This document shows, piece after piece, positions 27,449 to 36,700 of a stretch of DNA of 45,935 bases. Made by a program: the position numbers and the translations under genes. The first letter of the stretch is position 1. Each line of letters opens with the position of its first letter. A model generated the notes under the pieces. It ran no database searches and was not told where the DNA came from. It saw only the letters and a list, made by a program, of their open reading frames with translations. The DNA is from UBA2108 sp963925495 (lineage in GTDB: Bacteria > Bacteroidota > Bacteroidia > Flavobacteriales_G > Salibacteraceae), in the NCBI GenBank assembly GCA_963925495.1, contig CAWUST010000002.1:1-45935 (forward strand), written 5' to 3'.

Positions 27449-27607
27449 AATATATATGCTAATTTTTTATTTTAATTTTCATTGCCGTTGGTCAATTGAT
27501 ATGCCACCAAGAATAAAATTATAGATTGGGTCGTATTGTCAGCCTTTAAAAAAATAAGGAAGTAGAATGGCAGAAATTGGAATGCCAAATAGGCAGAAAG
27601 TAAATCC

Positions 27608-28858
27608 TTAATTACAATTAGTAGATATAGAGCCTGTAACTTCAGAATCGGTGCAAAACCTTTTTGACTTAGTACCTAATTCAATAGTTTCTCCATCTGA
27701 GGTAATTATAAATCCTCTGTTAAGGGCGATTTGTGTGTTTTTGTCAAGTAAAACCCCTTTCATTACTTTCAATGAGTTGATATCGGGATTAGTGCCTATA
27801 GCCCATTCTGTCATTCTCATCTTAAGACGTGAAGCAAATATGCCAAATCCATTCTCAATATTTGTGTATTGGGGTTTTAATTGATTCAAATCGTCAGAGG
27901 GTAATGTGTTTTCGCGATAAAAATAATATTCTTCGTCTGCCATTACTATTTCAAAGTCAACATAATAAGGTTTTCTTTCTTTAAGAGTAGTTTCATCAAA
28001 GTCGGGCACAGAAATTTTTATTAATTCAAAAAACCGTTCAGATCCGATAAAAAATTCTGCATCTATAGTATTATTTTCATTAACTTTTGCAGACACATAT
28101 TGTCCCATTCCCGATTCAATTGTATTGGTGTCTTGTGTCCCGTCTAATTTAATATCGAGATAATGAAATATCATTTTAATATCTGCGATTTTCACAAAAG
28201 GTGGTAATTTAACGTCAAACAACAATCCTTTTGTGAAACCACTTGAAGTTGCAAATTTCACATTTCCTTTTGGAGCATTTGTTCTCCATAAGTTTCGAAA
28301 AGGAGTTTGTGTGAAAATATCTGCTGGTTGCTCTGGGATTGAGGTAGTCTCGGCTTTAATTTCGATACTATTATTTAAAGTTCCCTCTAGCCTATAAGTA
28401 ACGCGATTTTCAATTACCCCACCACTATAACTACTCTCATTTAAAAACTTAATACTTTCAACTCCTGATGCAGAAGGTGCCCTTGGTAAAGCCGCCACGT
28501 AAACTACATTTTCCGGCCCTGAAAAAACCCCCGATTCTTTATTATTTAACACGATTTTTTGTAGGGGATAAGATTCGCGTTCTTGCCCATTGTGAAGTTC
28601 TACTAAACGAACATCAACTTGATCAAACAAAGCGGAATCCTGAATTCCAGCATAATTATTTGGGTTTTCGTTACCTAAAAAGGATTTATTTATCTTAATT
28701 ATTTGCAAGGAATCATACGGATTTAAAAACCCGTATATTACAGGGAAAGCTTTGTAATCAGCATTAATTTCTAGTTCTTTCTTGCATGATTGTAAAACAA
28801 CAATGACTAAAAGAGCTAGTATAAATGTATTCTTAAATATATTTTTTAATGAATTCAT
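27608..28858 (-). CDS. Lipoprotein of unknown function (DUF4249-like)
   Basis: 416 residues with a lipoprotein signal (LLVIVVLQSC, lipidated Cys25 followed by KK), so it is probably anchored in the inner or outer membrane facing the periplasm or outside. The mature part begins with a beta-rich domain (FPVIYGFLNPYDSLQIIKIN) and later has YTNIENGFGIFASR, a block seen in Bacteroidota DUF4249-type lipoproteins. That family assignment is tentative. No enzymatic motif is visible. It is divergent from panB, with a promoter element 55 nt upstream. Confidence 0.7.
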   Translation of the reverse strand: MNSLKNIFKNTFILALLVIVVLQSCKKELEINADYKAFPVIYGFLNPYDSLQIIKINKSFLGNENPNNYAGIQDSALFDQVDVRLVELHNGQERESYPLQKIVLNNKESGVFSGPENVVYVAALPRAPSASGVESIKFLNESSYSGGVIENRVTYRLEGTLNNSIEIKAETTSIPEQPADIFTQTPFRNLWRTNAPKGNVKFATSSGFTKGLLFDVKLPPFVKIADIKMIFHYLDIKLDGTQDTNTIESGMGQYVSAKVNENNTIDAEFFIGSERFFELIKISVPDFDETTLKERKPYYVDFEIVMADEEYYFYRENTLPSDDLNQLKPQYTNIENGFGIFASRLKMRMTEWAIGTNPDINSLKVMKGVLLDKNTQIALNRGFIITSDGETIELGTKSKRFCTDSEVTGSISTNCN

Positions 28859-28866
28859 ATCTTTCG

Positions 28867-28895
28867 TTTGTTACATAAAGCTGTAACTATATTTG
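28867..28895 (+). promoter_or_regulatory. panB promoter
   Basis: TTTG at 28867-28870 and TATATTTG at 28888-28895 are separated by 17 nt, a full -33/-7 pair. The panB ATG lies about 100 nt downstream at 28999, so the leader is long for this window. Confidence 0.5.
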
Positions 28896-28912
28896 CCTTG
28901 AATAAAAGTCCT

Positions 28913-28920
28913 CAAAATTA
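28913..28920 (-). promoter_or_regulatory. -7 element of the lipoprotein gene
   Basis: TAATTTTG on the minus strand, 54 nt upstream of the ATG at 28858. It lies within the leader of panB, so the two divergent transcription units overlap. Confidence 0.5.
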
Positions 28921-28998
28921 TGTAATATTACTTCTCTTTTTTTTCTAATTTTAAGTGGTAATTATTACAGTTTTACTGGTGATTTATAAATAAAAAAA

Positions 28999-29826
28999 AT
29001 GTCGCATTATAGTTCAATAAGTGAAAACGTAAAAAAAATAACAACCCATGTTTTGCAAGAAATGAAAACAAATGGGGAGAAGATTTCTATGCTAACTGCT
29101 TATGATTATAGCATGGGAAAGTTAATAGATCAAGCTGGAGTAGATGTGATCTTAGTCGGAGACTCTGCTTCCAATGTAATGGCAGGGCATGAGACTACAC
29201 TGCCCATTACACTGGATAATATGATTTATCATGCTGCAAGTGTAATTCGTGGTGTTAAACGATCTTTAGTTGTTGTCGATTTGCCTTTCGGGTCGTATCA
29301 AGGGAATTCTAAGGAGGCTCTAAACTCTTCTATTCGAATAATGAAAGAGTCTGGTGCTCATGCTGTAAAAATGGAAGGAGGCTCAGAAATAATTGAATCA
29401 GTAAATAGAATTGTTTTATCTGGAATCCCTGTTATGGGTCACCTTGGTTTAATGCCTCAATCCATATATAAATATGGTACTTACGTTGTTCGCGCCAAAG
29501 AATTTGCAGAAGCAGAGAAACTGTTAAGTGACGCAAAAGAACTTGAAAATTCGGGCTGTTTTGCTATAGTTCTGGAAAAAATTCCAGCAGATTTGGCTAC
29601 ACAAGTTGCTCAGTCTGTTAGTATTCCTGTTATAGGAATAGGAGCTGGAGGTGGAGTTGATGGTCAGGTTTTGGTTTCGCATGACATGCTTGGTATTACC
29701 CAAGAGTTTTCTCCTCGTTTTCTTAGAAGATACCACAACCTTGGTGAAGAGATTTTAGGGGCAGTAGCTAATTACGTGAAAGACGTAAAAACCAATGATT
29801 TTCCAAATAAAAAAGAACAATATTAG
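28999..29826 (+). CDS. panB: 3-methyl-2-oxobutanoate hydroxymethyltransferase (ketopantoate hydroxymethyltransferase)
   Basis: First step of pantothenate (CoA) synthesis: transfers a hydroxymethyl group from methylene-tetrahydrofolate to 2-oxoisovalerate. Substrate and metal residues are in place: Asp55-Ser56 (LVGDSASNV), Asp94 (VVDLPFGSY), Lys124 and Glu126 (HAVKMEGG), and later VMGHLGLMPQS and GIGAGGGVDGQVLV. The 275-residue length is typical. It is followed after 14 nt by an RluA-type synthase gene, probably in one transcript. Confidence 0.96.
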   Translation: MSHYSSISENVKKITTHVLQEMKTNGEKISMLTAYDYSMGKLIDQAGVDVILVGDSASNVMAGHETTLPITLDNMIYHAASVIRGVKRSLVVVDLPFGSYQGNSKEALNSSIRIMKESGAHAVKMEGGSEIIESVNRIVLSGIPVMGHLGLMPQSIYKYGTYVVRAKEFAEAEKLLSDAKELENSGCFAIVLEKIPADLATQVAQSVSIPVIGIGAGGGVDGQVLVSHDMLGITQEFSPRFLRRYHNLGEEILGAVANYVKDVKTNDFPNKKEQY

Positions 29827-29840
29827 AAGATTAAAATTTT

Positions 29841-30542
29841 ATGAAATCCAAGTTTCCAGATATTGTTTTTGAAGACAACCATTTGCTTATTATTAATAAA
29901 AGATCCTCGGATATTGTACAAGGGGATAGAACTGGAGATAAACCTCTAGTTGAATTAATGAAAGAGCATATTAAAGAAAAATATAAAAAACCTGGCAAAG
30001 TTTTTTTAGGTTCACCGCATCGACTGGACAGGCCAACAAGTGGAATTTTGATCTTCGCAAAAACCACAAAAGCATTGGTTCGTTTAAATAAAATGTTTCG
30101 AAATAGGGAGGTTCAAAAAACGTATTGGGCAGTAGTTAAGAATACTCCTCCAAATAAGAAGGGTACATTGATTAATTACCTGACTAAAATAGAGAAAATC
30201 AATAAGTCAATAGCAGTAAAAGAAGAGGTTGACGGTGCTAAATATGCCGAATTGAGTTACGGTATAATTGCGAAGAGTGATCACTATTGTTTATTGGAAG
30301 TATTGCCAAAAACAGGAAGACATCATCAAATTCGAGTTCAGTTATCCAAGATTAAGTGTCCTATTAAAGGCGATGTGAAATATGGGTTTAACAGAACAAA
30401 TGAAAATGCTTCCATTCATTTACACGCTCGAAGTATTGAATTTATTCATCCGGTCCGAAAAGAAAGCATGAAAATTGTTGCTAAAACTCCGGAAGACCCT
30501 TTGTGGAAATACTTTTCTGAAATGGTTGAGGCGGGTAACTAA
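29841..30542 (+). CDS. RluA-family pseudouridine synthase
   Basis: Converts specific uridines in rRNA or tRNA to pseudouridine. The catalytic Asp is Asp63 in the family motif HRLDRPTSG, followed by a KTTKAL helix. Later blocks are KTYWAVVKN, LLEVLPKTGRHHQIRVQL and IHLHARSIEFIHPV. At 233 residues it lacks the N-terminal S4 domain found in RluC/RluD, which is usual for short members. The RNA target cannot be told from sequence. It shares the panB transcript and ends tail to tail with the anti-sigma-like gene, with stop codons overlapping by 4 nt. Confidence 0.9.
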   Translation: MKSKFPDIVFEDNHLLIINKRSSDIVQGDRTGDKPLVELMKEHIKEKYKKPGKVFLGSPHRLDRPTSGILIFAKTTKALVRLNKMFRNREVQKTYWAVVKNTPPNKKGTLINYLTKIEKINKSIAVKEEVDGAKYAELSYGIIAKSDHYCLLEVLPKTGRHHQIRVQLSKIKCPIKGDVKYGFNRTNENASIHLHARSIEFIHPVRKESMKIVAKTPEDPLWKYFSEMVEAGN

Positions 30543-31852
30543 TGGATAACTGAGGAAATAATAAAACTACCACCATATTCCCGAACTTCACCTTTGTTAT
30601 TCGTTAAACGTGCTAACCAATAAAACTCATCACCATTATTTGCTTTTTTACCTGACTCTTCAATAATCCCATTCCATTCGGTTTCTGGATTTTTTGTTTC
30701 AAAAGCTTGTTTTCCATCCGACGAAATTATTTTTATTTCAAACGAATCGTTGGTTTTTTTGAGACCCATTGGAAGCCAAGTCTCAGTTTTGGGATTAAAA
30801 ATTTGAGTAGCCAAAAGATTGTAGGCTTTTAGGATTCTTATGGTTTGTGTACTTGAATCTTTACAACCATTTGCATTATTTGTAACCAATTTTACTGGAT
30901 ACTTTCCTTTATTTACAAATGTGTAGTTTACAGTTTGAGAGGAGGAAATTAGTCTTCTTCCCACATACCAATTTACAGAACTAAGGTTTTTGTCGGCTAA
31001 TTCAAAACGAGTAACTGGCACGACATTCTGCTTGTCTTTTTTATGAAAAAACTTGGCATTTGCTCTGTCATGAACAATTATTTTGATGTTTTCAATTTTT
31101 ATAAGATTATTCTTAGAATTTACTTCATACAACTCAAGTTCTACTTCACCGGATTTATTAAGCTGATAATTAGACAACTTATCTTTAGTCAGCCATTTTT
31201 CGGCAATTCTAATTTTTATGTTTTTATCAGATTCATTATGAATTCGAGCGTTTAAAGATTCTCCTAGGCAGTATTCGTTTTTTTCGATATAAAGTTTCGG
31301 AAGTTCGGGAGATAATTTTTTTATAGTAGGAGAAACAAGAGTTGAAATTGTTTTGCTTTTTCGTTTCCTTGGCATTTGAACTTTTAAATTTAAGTCACCA
31401 TTTTTCGAGTCCTTTAAATCTTCTTTTATACCAGAAATATTGCCATTTTCATTTTTAATTATTTTCTCTGCTGTTTTGATAGTTGGTATTAAGATAGCGC
31501 TTTCTAGGGTTTCATTATTAGAAACTTTCTTAGATTTTGCAAGTTGCTCGTTTGGTTCGTTAAATACTGAATATCCGATAAAGCTTGATAGAATCACTCC
31601 AACAAATATGGCTGCACTAGCAATTTTTCTAGTAAGTAGTTTCGATCGGAAAGCCAGGTTGTTTTGGGAAACTTTCCCAGCAATGTTATTCCAAGCGTTT
31701 TGGTTATAGCCAGCATCAAACCCTTTTAAATTATTTTTCAGTGAATCGTTTCTTAAATTATTTTCTTGAACACGGTCTTCAATATTGTCCCACGCCGAGT
31801 TATCGTACCCAGCATCGTAATCATTCAGTTTATTTTTTAAAAAATTATCCAT
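30539..31852 (-). CDS. Anti-sigma-like membrane protein with PKD-like and gliding-motility C-terminal-like domains
   Basis: A 437-residue protein immediately downstream of an ECF sigma gene (7 nt gap), which suggests a regulator of that sigma factor; this role is inferred. The N-terminus is cytoplasmic and consists of two tandem ~33-residue copies (5-37 and 38-70) with the pattern LK..L..(D/F)DAGY...AW(D/N)NI...V..NNL. A single membrane span follows at 77-97. The exported part has a low-complexity stretch, a PKD-like beta domain (about 265-345, ending KLVTNNANGCKDSSTQTIRI) and a C-terminal part (347-437). That last part has the layout of CHU_C/gliding-motility C-terminal domains: IFNPKTE, F.IKIISSDGKQAFET and YWLARLTNNKGE. 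No canonical zinc anti-sigma motif is present. Confidence 0.68.
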   Translation of the reverse strand: MDNFLKNKLNDYDAGYDNSAWDNIEDRVQENNLRNDSLKNNLKGFDAGYNQNAWNNIAGKVSQNNLAFRSKLLTRKIASAAIFVGVILSSFIGYSVFNEPNEQLAKSKKVSNNETLESAILIPTIKTAEKIIKNENGNISGIKEDLKDSKNGDLNLKVQMPRKRKSKTISTLVSPTIKKLSPELPKLYIEKNEYCLGESLNARIHNESDKNIKIRIAEKWLTKDKLSNYQLNKSGEVELELYEVNSKNNLIKIENIKIIVHDRANAKFFHKKDKQNVVPVTRFELADKNLSSVNWYVGRRLISSSQTVNYTFVNKGKYPVKLVTNNANGCKDSSTQTIRILKAYNLLATQIFNPKTETWLPMGLKKTNDSFEIKIISSDGKQAFETKNPETEWNGIIEESGKKANNGDEFYWLARLTNNKGEVREYGGSFIISSVIH

Positions 31853-31859
31853 TCCTATT

Positions 31860-32435
31860 TTATGAGGCGTGTTTTGCTTCTACGTATTTCTGAAGCATTT
31901 TTTTTAGATTAACTTTTGCTTTTGATAAATTAGATTTTGACGTACCTGCTGATATTCCTAACTCACTAGCAATTTCATCATGCGTATAACCTTCATATAC
32001 ATGGAGGTTTAAAACAGTTCTATAAACTGGAGAAAGATTTTGGATAGCTTCAAGAAGTTTTTCTTGGCTTATTCTATCTAACAAGCTTTGATCTAACTTT
32101 TCATGCGCTCTTAGTTCCTTTCTGCACCCATCGGCATCAATGCTTATCAATTGCATTTTATTTCGTCTCAAATTATCGAGAGCCATGTTTACAAATATTT
32201 TCTTAATCCAGCCTTCAAACGAACCAGTTTCTTTATACAAATCTATTTTATCAAAGAGCCTAATAAAACCTTCCTGAACTACGTCTTGAGCATCATCTCT
32301 TTGGTTGCTGTACCTAAGACAGAGTCCTAGCATTCTGCCATAAAAAGCTTTAAATAAAAGCTTTTGACACTCAGGGTCTCTTTTTTTGCAACCCTCAATG
32401 AGTTTTTGTAAATGCACACTTGATAGCAATTTCAT
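31860..32435 (-). CDS. ECF-type RNA polymerase sigma factor
   Basis: About 191 residues from ATG 32435. A longer frame runs to a TTG at 32483, but region 2 starts normally from the ATG. Region 2 contains YSNQRDDAQDVVQEGFIRLF and GWIKKIFVNMALDNLRRNK, for core binding and -10 recognition. Region 4 has LSPVYRTVLNLHVYEGYTHD and the helix-turn-helix IASELGISAGTSKSNLSKAK, for -35 recognition. It resembles the Bacteroidota SigX-type group. It forms an operon with the downstream membrane protein and carries its own -7 element. Confidence 0.93.
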   Translation of the reverse strand: MKLLSSVHLQKLIEGCKKRDPECQKLLFKAFYGRMLGLCLRYSNQRDDAQDVVQEGFIRLFDKIDLYKETGSFEGWIKKIFVNMALDNLRRNKMQLISIDADGCRKELRAHEKLDQSLLDRISQEKLLEAIQNLSPVYRTVLNLHVYEGYTHDEIASELGISAGTSKSNLSKAKVNLKKMLQKYVEAKHAS

Positions 32436-32499
32436 TCTTATTTTCAGCTTATAGACGCAACTTTTGCAAACAGGTTGCCTCAAAAATTAAATTATTTTT

Positions 32500-32507
32500 C
32501 AAATTTA
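32500..32507 (-). promoter_or_regulatory. -7 element of the ECF sigma operon
   Basis: TAAATTTG on the minus strand, an exact match, 65 nt before the ATG at 32435. The same intergenic stretch holds the divergent mdh -7 element, 56 nt away. Confidence 0.5.
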
Positions 32508-32562
32508 CGAAATCTTCGATGAATTTCTTGGGCTATATTATTTCACAATCATTTTCAAACTG

Positions 32563-32570
32563 TATTTTTG
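32563..32570 (+). promoter_or_regulatory. -7 element of the mdh promoter
   Basis: TATTTTTG matches TAnnTTTG and lies 44 nt before the mdh ATG. No TTTG was seen at the usual -33 spacing. Confidence 0.5.
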
Positions 32571-32614
32571 CCGCTCGATAAAAAATAATAATTATTTATT
32601 TAAAACAAAGTTAG

Positions 32615-33550
32615 ATGAAAGTAACAGTTGTGGGCGCAGGATCAGTGGGAGCGAGTTGTGCAGAATATATTGCCATCAAGGATTTCGCATCAGAAGTTGT
32701 GATAGTTGACATTAAAGAAGGATTTGCAGAAGGTAAAGCAATGGACTTAATGCAATGTGCTTCTTTAAATGGATTCGACACCAAAATCACGGGCTCTACA
32801 AGTGATTATTCTAAAACTGCTGGTAGTCAAGTGGCTGTTATTACAAGTGGCATTCCAAGAAAACCTGGAATGACTCGTGAAGAACTTATAGGAATAAATG
32901 CAGGTATAGTAAAAGACGTATGTTCAAATATTCTTAAACATTCTCCAGATGCAATAATAATTGTTGTGAGTAATCCAATGGATACAATGGCCTACCTGGC
33001 TCATAAAGTAACTGGTTTAGGTAGAAACCGAGTTATTGGAATGGGAGGGGCTTTAGATTCAGCTCGTTTTAAATATAGATTGGCTGAGGCATTAGAATGC
33101 CCTCAATCGGATGTTGATGGAATGGTAATAGGTGGGCATAGTGATGTTGGAATGGTGCCATTAATTGAAAAAGCAGCTCGGAATAGCGTAAAAGTTTCTG
33201 AATTTTTATCTGATGAGAAAATGCAAGAAGTAGTAGAAGCGACTAAAGTTGGTGGAGCTACTCTTACTGGATTATTGGGCACCTCTGCTTGGTATGCCCC
33301 AGGTGCTGCTGTGTCGTCCTTGGTACAGGCAATTGCTCAAGATTCGCATAAAATGTTTCCTTGCTCAGCCATGTTAGATGGAGAGTATGGTCTTAATGAT
33401 ATTTCAATAGGTGTTCCATGTGTTTTAGGGAAAAACGGAATTGAAAGAATCGTTGAAGTTAGCTTAAGTGATGCTGAATCTGCTAAAATGGTGCAAAGCG
33501 CTGAAGGCGTGAAGAAAACCAATGCTTTACTTGATGGTATTTTAGCTTAA
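32615..33550 (+). CDS. mdh: Malate dehydrogenase (LDH-like type)
   Basis: NAD-dependent oxidation of malate to oxaloacetate in the TCA cycle. It has the Rossmann motif GAGSVGAS (7-14) and Asp32 binding the ribose (NAD preference). The active loop IPRKPGMTR has Arg82, which selects malate over lactate, and Arg88. The active site is completed by Asp148, Arg151 (ALDSARF) and the catalytic His175 (GGHSDVG). The 311-residue length is typical. It is monocistronic, with a hairpin just downstream. Confidence 0.96.
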   Translation: MKVTVVGAGSVGASCAEYIAIKDFASEVVIVDIKEGFAEGKAMDLMQCASLNGFDTKITGSTSDYSKTAGSQVAVITSGIPRKPGMTREELIGINAGIVKDVCSNILKHSPDAIIIVVSNPMDTMAYLAHKVTGLGRNRVIGMGGALDSARFKYRLAEALECPQSDVDGMVIGGHSDVGMVPLIEKAARNSVKVSEFLSDEKMQEVVEATKVGGATLTGLLGTSAWYAPGAAVSSLVQAIAQDSHKMFPCSAMLDGEYGLNDISIGVPCVLGKNGIERIVEVSLSDAESAKMVQSAEGVKKTNALLDGILA

Positions 33551-33578
33551 TTAGACTTTTATATATTTTATTTATAAT

Positions 33579-33612
33579 AACAAAAGGTTGGCGAATGTCA
33601 ACCTTTTGTTAT
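33579..33612 (+). terminator. Hairpin terminator after mdh
   Basis: A perfect 12-bp stem, AACAAAAGGTTG (33579-33590) paired with CAACCTTTTGTT (33599-33610), with an 8-nt loop, lies 29 nt past the mdh stop codon. The T run is within the stem rather than after it, so termination strength is uncertain. Confidence 0.7.
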
Positions 33613-33622
33613 TCATGAAACT

Positions 33623-33654
33623 TTGGATTTCAGATTAAACACATTGAAATCCAA
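33623..33654. repeat. Inverted repeat upstream of the secDF promoter
   Basis: TTGGATTTCA (33623-33632) and TGAAATCCAA (33645-33654) are perfect 10-bp arms around a 12-nt AT-rich spacer. It lies 48 nt upstream of the secDF -7 element and has no T-run, so it looks more like a protein-binding dyad than a terminator. Function is unknown. Confidence 0.5.
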
Positions 33655-33701
33655 CATTTTAAAGCTTAAAAAAAGTTCTGTTATTTACCGAATTGAAATT
33701 C

Positions 33702-33709
33702 TATATTTG
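33702..33709 (+). promoter_or_regulatory. -7 element of the secDF promoter
   Basis: TATATTTG is an exact match, 37 nt upstream of the secDF ATG at 33747. Confidence 0.55.
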
Positions 33710-33746
33710 CAGCCTTTTTTAAACAAAAATTTTATCAGTTTATCGT

Positions 33747-36700
33747 ATGCAGAATAAATCAGCTTTGTGGATTTTTACCTTACTATTGGGAGTGGCATGT
33801 TTGTATGTATTGTCATTTACATGGGTAACAGCAAGTGTAGAATCGGAAGCAAAGGAAATAGCACAAGAAAAACTTGATTCACTCCTTTTAGTCACACCTG
33901 AGTTAACAGCTCAGAAGCAGGGGGAAGCTCTTGATGATTTTGAGAGTAACATTCTTTTAAGTAAAAACTCAGAAGAAGTTTATCCTTTATTAGGATACAC
34001 ATACAGAGAGTGTAAAAGAAGAGAATTGAGTAAAGGACTTGACTTACAAGGTGGAATGAATGTGACCCTAGAGGTTTCGGTTGTTGAACTTATTGAAGTT
34101 ATGTCATCGAATAGTGAAAACAGTACTTTTACAAAGGCTGTTAATAACGCTTTGTTGGCCCAGAAAGAATCGCAAGATGATTTTACAACTCTATTTGGAC
34201 AAGAGGTTTTTAAATTGGATCCTGAGTTTGAATTGTGGAGAATCTTTCACAACAAAGAGAATAAAGATTTGTTTCCAAAGAAAATTTCTAATAAAGAAGT
34301 TCTTGAAATAATTCGTAAAGAATCTACTGATGCAGTTAAAAGAACGGAACAAGTTCTTAGAAAACGTATTGATAATTTAGGGGTAGTTCAGCCTAAGATT
34401 CAACGTTTGACAACTTCAGATAGAATTATTGTTGAGCTTCCTGGAGTTAAGGATGAAAAACGTGTGCGAAAAATTCTTCAAGGAACAGCCAAGTTAGAGT
34501 TTTGGGATTGTTATGACAATCGTGAGATTTTAGGTGGTTTTGAAAAAGCAAATGAATATTTGAAGTCTATTGCCGAAGTAAAACCTAACGCAAATGAACT
34601 TGACTCAGCAGAGCCTAATACAATCGTTGATGCTGATCTATCAAATAATAAGGAATTATCTTCTGTTGCTGACTCAAACTCTAGCGATACCGCATCCAAT
34701 GATGATTTTCTTACAGATTTAGATGGGGAAAAGAAGGAAAGCAATTTGTTGGATGATCTAGCAGGTGATTCTACAGATAAGGCAACGGCTGATGAAGAAG
34801 AGTTTAATTTCGATGAGTTTGCATCTGAAAATCCACTTTTTGCTGTAGTTCAGTTAAATCTTTATCAAGGCGAAAATCAGCAGACTATTGCAGGTGAAGG
34901 ACCGATAGTAGGATATGTTGCTGAGAAAAACCGTACGCAGGTTGAGGAGTATTTTGAAGATCCGAAGATAATGAGGGAATTCCCAAAAGACATTAAATTC
35001 TTATGGGCCGCAAAATCAATAATGGATAACGATGATCAACCAACTGATGTTTATGCGATTTATGCTATCAAGGTAAAATCTAGAGATGGAAATGCAAGAA
35101 TGGAAGGTGATGTAATTACAAATGCTTCCGTTCAATCTGATCCTAATGGAAATCCAGAAATTTCTATGACAATGAATTCAACTGGAGCTAGAAAGTGGAA
35201 AGAAATTACACTCGAGGCTTCAACTTCTAATATTAATGGGGAGCCATTAAAGAGAAGCGTTGCTATTGTTTTGGATGATAAAGTTTATACTGCTCCTACT
35301 GTTCAAGGGGAGATATCAGGTGGGCACTCTTCTATTTCAGGTCAATTTACTCCTGATGAAGCTGCCGATTTAGCAAACGTTCTTAAAGCAGGTAAACTTC
35401 CGGTTTCTGCAAAAATCATTGAAGAAGCAATAGTTGGCCCTTCGTTAGGACAAGAATCTATTGAAAACGGAATGCTTTCTTTTGCGTTGGCATTTCTTCT
35501 TATTCTGGTTTACATGGTCTTTTATTATGGAAAAGCTGGTGGAATTGCAGATGTTGCACTTATAGCAAATATCTTTTTTGTGTTTGGAGTTTTAACATCT
35601 ATTCATGCAACGCTTACATTGCCGGGTATAGCAGGTATTGTTCTTACGATTGGTATGTCGGTGGATGCTAATGTTCTTATTTACGAGCGAATCCGGGAAG
35701 AAATTAGAGCAGGCAAAGGCATGAAACTAGCTATCCATGATGGATATCAAAATGCATACAGCTCTATTATAGATGCAAATATTACAACCTTACTTACAGG
35801 TGTTATTCTATTAATATTTGGTACTGGTCCAATAAAAGGATTTGCCACAACTTTAATCATTGGTATTCTTACTTCATTGTTTTCTGCCATTTTTATTACT
35901 CGATTAATTTTTGAGTGGTATTTGTCTAAAAAAGAAAATGTTTCTTTTTCAACACGATGGACAGATAATGTGTTCAATAACCTAAACTTTAAATTTATTG
36001 GTAAGCGAAGAATGTATTATGTGATTTCTAGTATTATCATTTTGGCTGGTGTAGTAAGCTTGGCTACAAGAGGATTGAACTACGGGGTTGATTTTACGGG
36101 AGGTAGAAGTTACTTAGTTAGCTTTGAGAAAAACGTAGATGTAAACAAAGTTGGGATTGCTTTGGCGAATGTATTTGTCGATGAAAATGGTTTGAAACAA
36201 CGTCCTGAAGTTAAGACTTATGGAACTGCAAATCAGGTGAAAATCACTACTAAATACATGATTAACGAATCGGGAATAGATACAGAAGATAAAGTGGTAA
36301 GCACAATGTATTCTGGGCTAAACACACTTGGGTTAGAGTATGAAAAGTTAAGTTCTCAGTTAGTGGAGCCTACTATAGCTGATGATATTAAGCAGTCAGC
36401 AATATGGGCGGTGTTGTTTTCTATACTTACAATTTTCTTGTACATTTTAATTAGATTTAGAAAATGGCAATTTGGATTGGGCGCATTAGTCGCAGTTTTC
36501 CATGATGTACTTGTTGTGCTCGGAGTGTTCTCTATCTTTTATAGCATTGCACCATGGTCAATGGAAATTGATCAAGCGTTTATTGCCGCAATTCTAACGG
36601 TTGTGGGTTACTCCATAAATGACACGGTTGTTGTGTTTGACAGAATTAGAGAGTTTGTTGGTTTGCATAAAAACAGACCGTACAAGCAGGTTATAAACGA

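Noticed and set aside
27449..27607. CIRCE-type heat-shock operator upstream of dnaK
   Set aside because: No TTAGCACTC/GAGTGCTAA inverted repeat is present in this stretch; only a 5-bp dyad (TTGGT/ACCAA) was seen, which is not significant.
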